Positions 26,537 through 35,009 of a stretch of DNA of 64,000 nt are shown piece after piece. Each line of letters starts with the position of its first letter. Within the stretch, counting starts at the first letter, position 1. Where the stretch lies: NCBI GenBank assembly GCA_016789105.1, contig JAEURN010000004.1:62001-126000 (forward strand). Reading direction: 5' to 3'. The notes below the pieces were generated by a model that worked only from the letters and a program-made list of their open reading frames with translations, was not told the origin of the DNA and searched no databases. The translations under genes were made by a program, and so were the position numbers. This DNA comes from Armatimonadota bacterium. Lineage in GTDB: Bacteria > Armatimonadota > Fimbriimonadia > Fimbriimonadales > Fimbriimonadaceae.

Positions 26537-27450
26537 GGGAGTGGGTGGTCGAAGAGGGCGTGCCGCCAACCACGGACAGAGACCCGGCAGGTGGTTGCTC
26601 CGACCGCGTTCATGAACCGCTCCAAAATGAGTGCGCCGGCGTGGATGGTTCGTTCACGCCCTTTTTCGAGCCCGGGGACGGTGCGCCTTTCGGATTCAGT
26701 CAAGCCGCACAGCCAGCCGACGGCGCGGGAAACTTCTTCAAAGTCCAAAACTTGCCCATGGATTTTCTCGGGCTGCCAGGTTGTGAGCCCTTCCCGGATC
26801 GATGCGAGGTTCGTCCCGGTTGCCCCGAGGACGAAAACTTCGCCGCACTGTCCGGGCAGGTAACAGAGCCCCACGGTTTGATCCAGTTGGCTCACGGCCT
26901 CGAGGAGTTCCGACGGGCCAGGGCACTCCGATTTCAAGGCAGTTTCAAGCAGTCCGAGCGCGCCGACTGGGAATGACCTCCTGAACAGGGTTTGCCAATC
27001 GCCGTCGGTCCGGCAGGCGGTGACGAGTTCCGTGCTGTGTCCGCCGGGATCCAAGACTGTGATGCGGTCGAGCCGGCTGAATTCCGGGTCATCGGCAACG
27101 GCAAGGAATCCGAGGCGGGCCTCATCTTCGCCGCTGAGGATGGAGACGGGGGTTCCTTGCGCTTTTGCGTCCCGCAAGAATCCATCGGCGTTTTGGGCGA
27201 TGCGGAGAGCCATGGTTCCGGCCGCCAAGATTTCGTCTACGCCGTGGGATCGAGCGCATTCAAAGGCCCTTTTGAGGGCCTCTAGGGTTTGCGCAGCCCC
27301 TTGTTCCCCAATTTGTCCGGATTGTTTGACCCCGCTGCCCAGCCCGGTGACCTCACTCGTCTCGCAAAGGGGCTCCCATCGTCCGGTTTCTTGCTTGGCG
27401 ATTGCCAGGAGGACGGAGTTCGACCCGACATCGACGACGGCTTTGGTCAT
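26533..27450 (-). CDS. Ppx/GppA-family phosphatase
   Basis: This 305-aa protein belongs to the actin-like exopolyphosphatase/guanosine pentaphosphatase family: AVVDVGSNSVLLAI, AGTMALRIAQNADGFL, LSGEDEARLGFLAV and VLDPGGHSTELV are the phosphate-binding and metal motifs. It lacks the C-terminal HD-like domain of long Ppx proteins. Substrates may be polyphosphate or pppGpp. It is coupled to the glycosyltransferase downstream. Confidence 0.88.
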   Translation of the reverse strand: MTKAVVDVGSNSVLLAIAKQETGRWEPLCETSEVTGLGSGVKQSGQIGEQGAAQTLEALKRAFECARSHGVDEILAAGTMALRIAQNADGFLRDAKAQGTPVSILSGEDEARLGFLAVADDPEFSRLDRITVLDPGGHSTELVTACRTDGDWQTLFRRSFPVGALGLLETALKSECPGPSELLEAVSQLDQTVGLCYLPGQCGEVFVLGATGTNLASIREGLTTWQPEKIHGQVLDFEEVSRAVGWLCGLTESERRTVPGLEKGRERTIHAGALILERFMNAVGATTCRVSVRGWRHALFDHPLP

Positions 27451-27460
27451 TGGCTTGCGG

Positions 27461-27466
27461 AGTTTA
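27461..27466 (-). promoter_or_regulatory. -10-like box upstream of the Ppx/GppA gene
   Basis: On the minus strand TAAACT ends ten bases before the ATG with no ribosome-binding site visible between them. Confidence 0.35.
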
Positions 27467-27510
27467 CTGGCGGCGGCTCAAAACGTCCTGATGCGGCCCA
27501 AGGGTTAGGC

Positions 27511-27516
27511 TACAAT
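27511..27516 (+). promoter_or_regulatory. -10-like box for the S1 protein gene
   Basis: TACAAT (in GGCTACAATAGG) lies about 70 bases before the ATG at 27588; the transcript would have a leader of roughly 65 bases with an AGGAA ribosome-binding site. No convincing -35. Confidence 0.35.
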
Positions 27517-27587
27517 AGGCTTCGAAAATTTCGCGCCCCCCTCCTCCACCCGTATTGGGGTTGGCGGGGCCACGATTCAGGAACCCT

Positions 27588-29213
27588 ATGACAACCGACG
27601 AGAAGCAGACTCCGGAAGAGTCGGCAGTTATCGAAACCGCCGCGGCTGAAGAGACGGCCGCAACCGATGCGGTTACGGCCGAAACCGAAGTCACGACCAG
27701 TGAACCCGCAGAATCTGCGGCCGCCCCGGCGGTCGAAGCTGCGGCCGATGAGGCCCCCGCGCCGGAAGCCCAAGCAGAGGCAACGCCGGCCGCCGACCCC
27801 GCCCCGCAAGTGCCAGCCGAAACGGTCGCTGAACCGGCCACAGCGAGCAGCGGGAAGCCCGGGATGACCGAGGACGAACGCCTGTTTGAAGAAGCGATGG
27901 CCATCCTCGGCGGCGAGGACACGGATTCGGGTCCGACGCTCAGCAAGGGAGAGCGCATCGAAGCAAAGGTCATCCAGGTTGAGAACGACCGGGTCTTTGT
28001 CGACCTCGGCACCAAAGCCGAGGGGATCGTGCCTTTGGCGGAGCTGGCCAACGAGAAGTTGGAATCGGCCATTGGGCATGTGAAACCGGGCGACACGTTC
28101 CAAGTCATCGTGTTGAAGACCCACAGTGCGGAAGGCAACCCGGTTGTCAGCAAGCGCAAGGCGGATTTCGACGTTCAGTGGCAACGCATTTTGGATTCCT
28201 TCGAATCGGGCGAGCTGTTCGATGCCAACGTTGTGGACCGCGTGAAAGGTGGGTTGGTCGTCGACATTGGCGTTCGGGGTTTTGTTCCGGCGACCCATGT
28301 CGGCAACGGCAAACTGCGGAACATCGAGAAGTACGTCGGGCAAATTTTGCCGGTCAAGATCATCGAAGTCGACCGCGAACGGAAGAAGGTGGTTTTGAGC
28401 AACAAGGCTGCCGAAGACGAGCGGCGGGACGAAGTCCGGGCCAACATTTTCGAGCGGGTCAAACCGGGCGAAGTGATGGAAGGGACGGTGCGCCGTTTGA
28501 CCGACTACGGGGCATTTGTGGATCTTGGTGGCGTGGACGGCCTGTTGCACATCAGCGAAATGAGCTGGATGCGCATCGACCACCCGCGTGAAGTCCTCAA
28601 AGAAGGCGAAGATATTAAAGTGATGGTGTTGCGGCTCGACGAGGGCGGCGGTCGGATCAGCCTTGGTCTTCGCCAAGTTCTCCCCGACCCGTGGAATCTG
28701 ATCCGCGAGCATTACAAGCAAGGCGAAAAAATCAAGGTGGTCGTCAACCGCATGGTTCAGGCCGGCGCATTCGTGCGATTGCCGGAAGGGGCCGAGGCAT
28801 TTTTGCCGGTTGGCGAGATCAGCGACGAGCGGATCCAAAAACCGCAAGACGCCTTGGAAGAGCAGCAAGAGATCGAACCGACGATCATCGACTTGCGGCC
28901 GGATGAGCGCCGGATGGTTTTGAGTCTGCGATCCAACCCGCAAATCGGCGGATACCGCATGGATCCGAGTGTGGGCGCGGCCATGCGCGGGGGCCAGGGT
29001 GGCCAAGGCGGCCAGGGCGGCCACGGCGGCCGGGATTTCCGCGACGGCGGAGGAAAGCGCCGAGGTGGCACCAAGTTCCGCCAACCGGCCGAGGACACGG
29101 CTCCTTCGCAGCGTGTTGCCACGGGTGGCGCGACGATCGGCGAACGGCTTGGCTTGTTGAAAGGCCTGGTGCGGCCCGAGGCATCGGGCGAAACCGAAGA
29201 ACCGGGCGAATAA
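27588..29213 (+). CDS. ribosomal protein S1-like protein with four S1 domains
   Basis: ATG 27588, preceded by CAGGAA, gives 541 aa. Residues 1-105 are an acidic Ala/Glu/Pro-rich extension with no fold signature. Four S1 RNA-binding repeats follow from about residue 125 to 440; the third (GTVRRLTDYGAFVDLGGVDG) is the most canonical. The C-terminal 100 residues include a Gly-rich stretch of GGQ/GGH repeats and RGG-like sequence. It should bind mRNA on the 30S subunit to aid initiation. Fewer repeats than the six of E. coli S1 are normal in several phyla. A hairpin follows. Confidence 0.9.
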   Translation: MTTDEKQTPEESAVIETAAAEETAATDAVTAETEVTTSEPAESAAAPAVEAAADEAPAPEAQAEATPAADPAPQVPAETVAEPATASSGKPGMTEDERLFEEAMAILGGEDTDSGPTLSKGERIEAKVIQVENDRVFVDLGTKAEGIVPLAELANEKLESAIGHVKPGDTFQVIVLKTHSAEGNPVVSKRKADFDVQWQRILDSFESGELFDANVVDRVKGGLVVDIGVRGFVPATHVGNGKLRNIEKYVGQILPVKIIEVDRERKKVVLSNKAAEDERRDEVRANIFERVKPGEVMEGTVRRLTDYGAFVDLGGVDGLLHISEMSWMRIDHPREVLKEGEDIKVMVLRLDEGGGRISLGLRQVLPDPWNLIREHYKQGEKIKVVVNRMVQAGAFVRLPEGAEAFLPVGEISDERIQKPQDALEEQQEIEPTIIDLRPDERRMVLSLRSNPQIGGYRMDPSVGAAMRGGQGGQGGQGGHGGRDFRDGGGKRRGGTKFRQPAEDTAPSQRVATGGATIGERLGLLKGLVRPEASGETEEPGE

Positions 29214-29232
29214 CCCATATTCGAGTCGGCAC

Positions 29233-29269
29233 GCGCCCCAGGGAATTCCCAATTGGATCCCTGGGGCGC
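29233..29269 (+). terminator. strong hairpin after the S1 gene
   Basis: GCGCCCCAGGGA and TCCCTGGGGCGC form a 12-base perfect stem around a 13-base loop just after the S1 gene; the downstream ATTGCTTGT is only weakly T-rich. Confidence 0.6.
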
Positions 29270-29281
29270 ATTGCTTGTGGA

Positions 29282-29287
29282 TAGACT
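29282..29287 (+). promoter_or_regulatory. -10-like box 7 nt before coaE
   Basis: TAGACT ends seven bases before the coaE ATG at 29295; there is no ribosome-binding site, so the transcript is probably leaderless. Confidence 0.45.
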
Positions 29288-29294
29288 GGTTGCC

Positions 29295-29834
29295 ATGCGC
29301 GGCCCATTAGTCGTCACGGGCGGGGTGGCAAGTGGCAAAAGCACCGTCGCCGGGTTCCTAAGAGAATGCGGCTGGGATGTTTTGGATTCTGATGCGGTGG
29401 CCCGCGAAGCGTTTGAATCGGTACCTGTTCAGGATTGGCTCCGAAGCCAATTGGGCGAACGCGCTGACTTGCGGACGGCAGCACGCAACCGGTTAGGCGA
29501 CCGGGAGTTCCGCGCCGGGTTGAACCGGTTAACCCATCCCTATATATATGGGCGGCTCCGAGAATATAGCGGAGACGCCCTAGAAATTCCTCTTCTTGTC
29601 GAATCCGGCTTGGCCAGCGCATTCGGGCCGGTTTTGGTTTGCGATTGCCCCCTGGATGTGGCGCGTCGCCGGCTGGAAATCCGTTTGGGTGGCCGTGGGG
29701 CGGCCGAAGGATTGCTGGCATCGCAAGCCGTCCCGACGGCCCGCCGCATGTTTGCTGACTACCTGGTTCGAACCGATCTACCGTTGGATTCCGTCCGACA
29801 GATGGTTCAAACCATCGCAAAGTCCTTGCGTTGA
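29295..29834 (+). CDS. coaE: dephospho-CoA kinase
   Basis: ATG 29295 gives 179 aa. The P-loop GGVASGKST is at residues about 9-17, LDSDAVAREAF is the DSD substrate motif, and RLTHPYI is the family HP motif. It phosphorylates dephospho-CoA in the last step of CoA synthesis. It is slightly shorter than the usual 200 aa. An in-frame TTG at 29253 falls inside the terminator hairpin and is unlikely. Confidence 0.9.
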   Translation: MRGPLVVTGGVASGKSTVAGFLRECGWDVLDSDAVAREAFESVPVQDWLRSQLGERADLRTAARNRLGDREFRAGLNRLTHPYIYGRLREYSGDALEIPLLVESGLASAFGPVLVCDCPLDVARRRLEIRLGGRGAAEGLLASQAVPTARRMFADYLVRTDLPLDSVRQMVQTIAKSLR

Positions 29835-29891
29835 GCGAAGAAATTCGATTTCTGAGCGCATTTGGCGGGATTTTTGCGGAAGGAGCCGTGC

Positions 29892-29897
29892 TATACT
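29892..29897 (+). promoter_or_regulatory. candidate -10 box for the export cluster, long leader
   Basis: TATACT lies about 180 bases upstream of the GTG at 30076, with TTTTTG fifteen bases earlier. The leader would contain GCGCAT/ATGCGC and a seven-base CATTGGG/CCCAATG hairpin (29977-29997), so it may be structured. Confidence 0.35.
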
Positions 29898-30075
29898 CCC
29901 CGCGAGCGATAGCTTCCTTGCCGGCAGCGTTGCGCATCTATGCGCGGTGTTGCGTGGCGGGCTTGTTATCGGCTAACATTGGGTGAATGGCCCAATGAAG
30001 CGGACTCATGGGACGAGCCGGTTTTGGGAACGTGAACATGCAGAAGACGAAGTTGTACGAGGAGGACGGGTCACA

Positions 30076-32013
30076 GTGGAACTGAGAACGAAAACTCGAT
30101 TTGGCGGACGGTTCGTCCGTTTGGGCGCCCTGTTGGTGGCCGCCGCGACGTTAGGCATTGCCATTCCGGCGTCTGCCCAGATCCAGGAAACGAACCGCTA
30201 TGCGGTGACGGATTTCGCGGTGAAGGTGACGGCCCCGGACATCGACTTGGGTGCGGAAACCCGGGACAAGGTGCGGGACGCGCTCTCGCAGGTGTTCCAG
30301 CGTGACCGCGAAACGGTTCCGACCGACCAGGTTTCCCGTGCAATGCGCGACTTGGGGTTGATGCCCCCGGTGACCCGTGCGGCAGACCTCCTGCGGCTCG
30401 GCGATGCGCTCGATGCGCAATACATCGTGACGGGGACAGTTGAAAACTGGCGCGTCGTTCCGGTGAACGGGATGAAACAGGCCCAGATCATTGTTTCGGT
30501 GCAGGTTCGCAATGTTTCGGGTGGGATTCCGGTCAATGCTGCGGCTGTGACTGGGAAATCGGCCCCGCGCGGTGCCGACACCACTGAAGCGACTTTGCTT
30601 GGGGACGCCTTGACCGATGCTGCTTTCAAAGCAGTTTCTTCGATGGAAGGCAACATCTTGCCGACCGCGACGGTTTTGAGCACGACCGGCGACACAGTTT
30701 TGATCAACCACGGCACCCGTTCTGGCCTTCAGAACGGAATGCGGGCGATTTTCATGCGCGGGAGCGAGCAGGTTGCCGAAGGCACCGTCAGCAACGCGGA
30801 TGTTGATTCTGCGTTTGTCCGCGTGACCCGGGCTACCAAAGGTGTGCGCCCTGGCGACAAATTCCAAACGATTGTCGATGTTCCGGTCATCCGTCCGGGC
30901 TGGGGTGGCGACGGCGACCCGAAGACTTCTAACCCTCGGCGCTCCAGTGCTGGCAACCAAGCTTTGTTCTCCCTGTTGCTGCTGCTGGTCATCCTCGGGT
31001 TCCTGTTCCTTGGCGGGCGCGGCGGCGACAACACGGTTGTCGGCAATGTGAAAGCCGAGGCCATCTCCAATGGGCTCAACCCAGGTGTCCGCGTCAGCTG
31101 GACCTTGGATTCGTTCGCCCGTGGCAACAATGAAGGGCCGTTCCGGTGGCAAGTCTGGCGCGAAGGCGTCAACACAAACCCGGTTGCGACCGTCCTCGCC
31201 CCGAGCACAGCAATCGTCGACGACACAGCCTTGACCTATGCCCCCACAAGCGGAAGCCAGTGGGATGACTTCGGTGGGATCACCGGCGGCAACAGCTGCA
31301 CTAACGGTTCCCCTCCGGGCGGTGCCGATCCGACCGTGACGCCGCTGACCGTGGGTACGCCGCAGCGCTATAGCGTTGAAATGGTCTACCGCGTCGATGC
31401 GAACTCCCTGCCGTTCCCGCCGAACAACTCGTCCGGCTCCACAACGGGTACCACGGGGACGACCGGTACCACCGGTACCACCGGCACCACCGGTACTACC
31501 GGTACGACGACGGGTACGACGGGGACAACGACCGGTACCACGGGTACCACCGGCACGACCGGGACGACGGGTACCACCGGCACCACGGGCACAAACGCGC
31601 AATACTGCTACTTTGTCTCCGTCCGGGTCCCCGCTTCCGGCCAGGCGACGGCTTTGAACCGCCCGACCCTGAACTCGCCGAGCGACCCCTCGAACGACAC
31701 TGGCAACACGGTCTTCAGCTTCGGCTCCGTCCGCGGCATCGACCTGACGGTCTCGCTGGAATACGTGGTGCAAATCTCACCCGACCCGATCTTCGGCTCC
31801 AATTCGGTGACGTTGGGTGAGTTCATCGACACATCCACACCGACAGGGACGACGCTCTCCACCCAACCGGTGGCGACGGGAACCCTGTTCCCGACGGCGA
31901 CGACGCTCTACTGGCGTATCGGCGTGCGGAACATCCAGGACGTGCCGGGCCCAGCGGCAGACGGCACCGGCCGCCGGTACATCTGGAGCGGTGCGCGCCG
32001 CTTGACGCGCTAA
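30076..32013 (+). CDS. exported FlgT/CsgG-like protein with Thr-Gly-Thr linker
   Basis: GTG 30076 follows GGAGGAC and leads straight into a signal peptide ending ASAQ; a longer frame opens at 29983. The product is 645 aa. After the signal comes a CsgG/TolB-N-like domain (YAVTDFAVKVTAPDIDLG, DALDAQYIVTGTVENW). A FlgT-like beta domain follows (TGDTVLINHGTRSGLQNGMR), then a hydrophobic segment (ALFSLLLLLVILGFLFLGG), a fibronectin-III-like domain, about 50 residues of TGT repeats (31441-31593) and a second beta domain. It is probably an envelope or surface protein with the repeat acting as a flexible spacer. Function unknown. Confidence 0.8.
   Translation: MELRTKTRFGGRFVRLGALLVAAATLGIAIPASAQIQETNRYAVTDFAVKVTAPDIDLGAETRDKVRDALSQVFQRDRETVPTDQVSRAMRDLGLMPPVTRAADLLRLGDALDAQYIVTGTVENWRVVPVNGMKQAQIIVSVQVRNVSGGIPVNAAAVTGKSAPRGADTTEATLLGDALTDAAFKAVSSMEGNILPTATVLSTTGDTVLINHGTRSGLQNGMRAIFMRGSEQVAEGTVSNADVDSAFVRVTRATKGVRPGDKFQTIVDVPVIRPGWGGDGDPKTSNPRRSSAGNQALFSLLLLLVILGFLFLGGRGGDNTVVGNVKAEAISNGLNPGVRVSWTLDSFARGNNEGPFRWQVWREGVNTNPVATVLAPSTAIVDDTALTYAPTSGSQWDDFGGITGGNSCTNGSPPGGADPTVTPLTVGTPQRYSVEMVYRVDANSLPFPPNNSSGSTTGTTGTTGTTGTTGTTGTTGTTTGTTGTTTGTTGTTGTTGTTGTTGTTGTNAQYCYFVSVRVPASGQATALNRPTLNSPSDPSNDTGNTVFSFGSVRGIDLTVSLEYVVQISPDPIFGSNSVTLGEFIDTSTPTGTTLSTQPVATGTLFPTATTLYWRIGVRNIQDVPGPAADGTGRRYIWSGARRLTR
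31441..31593 (+). repeat. degenerate tandem repeat encoding Thr-Gly-Thr
   Basis: About 150 bases of ACC/ACG/ACA-GGT/GGG/GGC codons encode repeated Thr-Gly-Thr with occasional extra Thr. The 9-base unit is degenerate at third positions, so the protein repeat is maintained more strictly than the DNA. Slippage could alter spacer length in steps of whole codons. Confidence 0.8.
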
Positions 32014-32047
32014 CGGGGAACGAAACAACCCCTCTGACACGTCCCAC

Positions 32048-32077
32048 AGGTGGGCTTGGCAAAGGCTAAGCCCACCT
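32048..32077 (+). other. intergenic hairpin in the export cluster
   Basis: AGGTGGGCTT and AAGCCCACCT form a ten-base stem around a ten-base loop between the two exported-protein genes. No T run follows (AAATCCAAAC), so it may be a processing or stability hairpin rather than a terminator. Confidence 0.45.
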
Positions 32078-32110
32078 AAATCCAAACAAACCAAACAAAA
32101 AAGTTTTGCC

Positions 32111-34918
32111 ATGAAATCGATGAATCGAAGCACACTGACTCTGGGCCTGGCCGCGTTGGCATTCGGGGTCGCCCACGCCCAAGGGTCTTGGACGGGCGAA
32201 TGCGTGGATCCTGCAAACACCAGCGCCTATTCGACCCCGTACATCTACAACATCCTTGCGACGCAGTTGATCGGTGTTGCTTATGGGATTAGCGGAACCG
32301 TCACCCAGGGCGGCACGACGGGTCCGTGCTTCGCCACGGCTCGCCAGTTGCAATTGGGTGGGCGATTCGCCTTCGGGGTTCCGGGTGCCGGTTCAGCGCA
32401 ATCGACTTTTGATGACGGCATGGCCTTGACGATGGGCTGGCCCGATGAACCGGTTGGCGACTACAACTATGCTTTGATTACAGGCCCGGACGGCGCACTC
32501 AATGGGGCCGAGATTTTCGGCGGGGCTGATGGTGCCGGCATCACGACGACATTCGTCGGGGCCAGCGATCGGTATGCCATTCTTGGCATGGTTTTGGCTT
32601 CGGGCAGCCAGGTGCAGCTTGAAGTCCGCGTGATTGCCGATGCAGTCCGCATGACTTGGAATTTCATCGACACGGCTTCAGTCGGCGGGTTCGGCGTTTA
32701 CTGGGTGACCTCTCCGTGGATGCGGATTGGCGGCTTCGACTATCTGGGCTTTAACCAGGCAAACACGGCAATTGGTTCGCTCTCTGGTTTTGCCAAAGTG
32801 ACTCCGGAGAACTACCTGGGCTACGCAGCTTTCGACGACAGCTTCCCCATGCGGACATCGAAGAAGCGCGAGTTGAGCGATTCCAACTTCCCGAAAAAGC
32901 TCCAGGTTCTTTGGGGCCAAAGCGAGCCTTACGGTATCCAATACGATACAGGGTCTAGTTCCAGCTTCCCCAAAGCTTCGCAAACCGACTACATCAAGGT
33001 CGGCAGCTGGTTCGAATCGGCACAAGACAACGCGCCGAGCCTCAACCTTTTCGGCGATCCCACGGGGCAGTTGGATGACAATGACGTCTTTTTCGCAGGA
33101 AGCGGCATTGCGGTCATCCAGCACTTCATCCCGCAAAGCACGGGTGCAAATGGCCAGGCCAAAATCGTCCAGTACATCCACACCAACTGGAGCACCGGGT
33201 TCTATGACGATCCGTACACCGCGGTCTTGGATGCGCCGCACACCATCAACTATGATGGTCCGGGTGCCGGTAGTTCGCCGAACCCGATGACGATCCGGGT
33301 TTGGATCGACAACCAATATGCAACGATCGACGAAGAGGTTGCCCTCCACAATGTGAGCGCCCAAATCGATCTCCCGGCTGGGTTCACTTTGGCTCCTGGC
33401 GAGCAACAGGTCAAGAACATCGCCCTGATCAACCCGAACCAAATCCGCTCCCTGGAGTGGCAGGTGGTCAGCGATGGCGAAACCTTTGGCACGCTCCCGG
33501 TTTCAGTCACGATCAAAACGGTGCCAGGTCCGACCAAGGTTCTCACCCAGACGGTTCGGGTCGGCGCGTCGCCGGTCATGAGCCTTGCCGCGGGTCCGAA
33601 CATGGTTGGTTTCCCCTACACGTTCGGTGATTCGAGCTTTGACGGGGTCCTTGGTCTCACATCCGGTGTCGACTTTGTCGCCTATCAGTGGGATCCGACG
33701 CTCCGGGCCTACGTGCCAACGACCAGCAGCCAACGTGGCGTCGGCTACTGGGTTGTTCCCAATGCGGCCCATCCGTCGCTCCAACTCAACAACGCCAACA
33801 TTCCGGCCGATATCAGCACCGGTGGCCTCTTGGTCAACTTGAAGCCAGGTTGGAACTTGGTGAGCAACCCCTACAACTACGCGGTGCCCATCAAGCAACT
33901 CCTTGGCGTTGCCGAAGACGACAACACGGAGTCCCTGACCTGGACCGAACTGGTTACCCGCCGGTATGTCGCCAGCAACCTGACCTACTTCGTGCCGAAC
34001 TCTTCGCTCCCGGGCGGCGGCAGCTATGCGCTGCAATCCGACTCGGGTGAGATGCAGCCGCACAAAGCCTATTGGATCTTTGTGAGCGCTTCCAAGGATG
34101 TCCGCCTGATTTGGCCGCCGCTGTTTGAACTCGGTGTTCCGAACTCCGGTCGCTCCGTTAGCGATTCCTTTGCCCAAAGTGATCGGGAATGGCGATTGCA
34201 ACTCTCGGCTCGGTCAACGGCCGGCGTCGATACCCAAAACTACATCGGGGTTGTCACCGATTCCAAGAAAGCACAAACTCTGCAAGTGCCCAAGGCGCCG
34301 CAAGCCCCTGGTCAAAAGCTGGAAATGGCGGTTCTCGGTGAATTCAACGGCCAACCCACGCGCATGGCCCAGTCGGTCTCGGCCCGGGCCGGACGGCAAG
34401 AGTACAAGGTGCAAGTCAGCGCCGAAGAGCCTGGCGACGTGACCGTGACTTGGCCGAACCTGCCGAGCCTGCCCCGCAACCTGCGCGTCAAGATCACCGA
34501 CGATGCAACGGGTGAAAAGCGAGATCTCCGCGCCACCAGCGGCTACACGTTCCACATGGATCAAGCCGGAACGCGCTCCTTGACGGTGACGGTGGAAGCC
34601 GGCGGTTCAGCCCGCCCGGTCATCGGCAACGTCGTGGTCAGCGCAGATGGCCGCGCCCCAGGTAGCCCGATCACGGTCAACTACTCGCTCTCGGCTGACG
34701 CCTTGGTCACCGTGCGAGTCCTCTCCTCAACGGGGAAAGAGGTCTTCACGGTCACCCGCAGCCGCAGCGACAACGCCGGTGAAAACTCGGCCACGTGGAC
34801 TCTCCGCGACAATGCCAACCGGGCCGTTGCCCCTGGCAGCTACAAAGTGGAAATCCTCGCTGAAACGCCGAACGGGGAACGGGTTCGCAAGGTCGTCCCC
34901 GTCAACGTGATCCGTTAA
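32111..34918 (+). CDS. large secreted protein with FlgD-like Ig C-terminus
   Basis: This 935-aa protein has a signal peptide (TLTLGLAALAFGVAHAQG). The first 400 residues are beta-rich and of no known family. The middle has two repeats of the form 'GPNMVGFPYTF' and 'KPGWNLVSNPYNY', typical of cell-surface proteins that carry a 'GWN-L-NPY' beta motif. The last 100 residues look like a FlgD/T9SS-style Ig domain (VTVRVLSSTGKEVFTV ... APGSYKVEILAETPNGERV). It is probably secreted or surface-attached. A strong terminator follows. Confidence 0.8.
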   Translation: MKSMNRSTLTLGLAALAFGVAHAQGSWTGECVDPANTSAYSTPYIYNILATQLIGVAYGISGTVTQGGTTGPCFATARQLQLGGRFAFGVPGAGSAQSTFDDGMALTMGWPDEPVGDYNYALITGPDGALNGAEIFGGADGAGITTTFVGASDRYAILGMVLASGSQVQLEVRVIADAVRMTWNFIDTASVGGFGVYWVTSPWMRIGGFDYLGFNQANTAIGSLSGFAKVTPENYLGYAAFDDSFPMRTSKKRELSDSNFPKKLQVLWGQSEPYGIQYDTGSSSSFPKASQTDYIKVGSWFESAQDNAPSLNLFGDPTGQLDDNDVFFAGSGIAVIQHFIPQSTGANGQAKIVQYIHTNWSTGFYDDPYTAVLDAPHTINYDGPGAGSSPNPMTIRVWIDNQYATIDEEVALHNVSAQIDLPAGFTLAPGEQQVKNIALINPNQIRSLEWQVVSDGETFGTLPVSVTIKTVPGPTKVLTQTVRVGASPVMSLAAGPNMVGFPYTFGDSSFDGVLGLTSGVDFVAYQWDPTLRAYVPTTSSQRGVGYWVVPNAAHPSLQLNNANIPADISTGGLLVNLKPGWNLVSNPYNYAVPIKQLLGVAEDDNTESLTWTELVTRRYVASNLTYFVPNSSLPGGGSYALQSDSGEMQPHKAYWIFVSASKDVRLIWPPLFELGVPNSGRSVSDSFAQSDREWRLQLSARSTAGVDTQNYIGVVTDSKKAQTLQVPKAPQAPGQKLEMAVLGEFNGQPTRMAQSVSARAGRQEYKVQVSAEEPGDVTVTWPNLPSLPRNLRVKITDDATGEKRDLRATSGYTFHMDQAGTRSLTVTVEAGGSARPVIGNVVVSADGRAPGSPITVNYSLSADALVTVRVLSSTGKEVFTVTRSRSDNAGENSATWTLRDNANRAVAPGSYKVEILAETPNGERVRKVVPVNVIR

Positions 34919-34941
34919 TCAGGAAAACTGAACAAATAGGA

Positions 34942-34980
34942 CGGCCGCCGGTTCATAATGAGCCGGCGGCCGCATTTTTT
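34942..34980 (+). terminator. strong rho-independent terminator
   Basis: CGGCCGCCGG and CCGGCGGCCG form a ten-base GC stem followed by CATTTTTT. Confidence 0.85.
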
Positions 34981-35009
34981 GCGCAGCCTGACCGTCTGAT
35001 CAATAAGCC

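Noticed and set aside
27510-29252. Long minus-strand frame opposite the S1 gene
   Set aside because: It is a GC-driven shadow of the S1 coding sequence; the plus-strand protein has clear S1 domains.
31386-31592. Minus-strand frame of Pro-Val-Val repeats
   Set aside because: It is the antisense reading of the Thr-Gly-Thr tract in the exported protein and has no independent start signal.
31441-31593. Possible CRISPR array
   Set aside because: The units are only nine bases, contiguous without spacers and in frame with a long protein.
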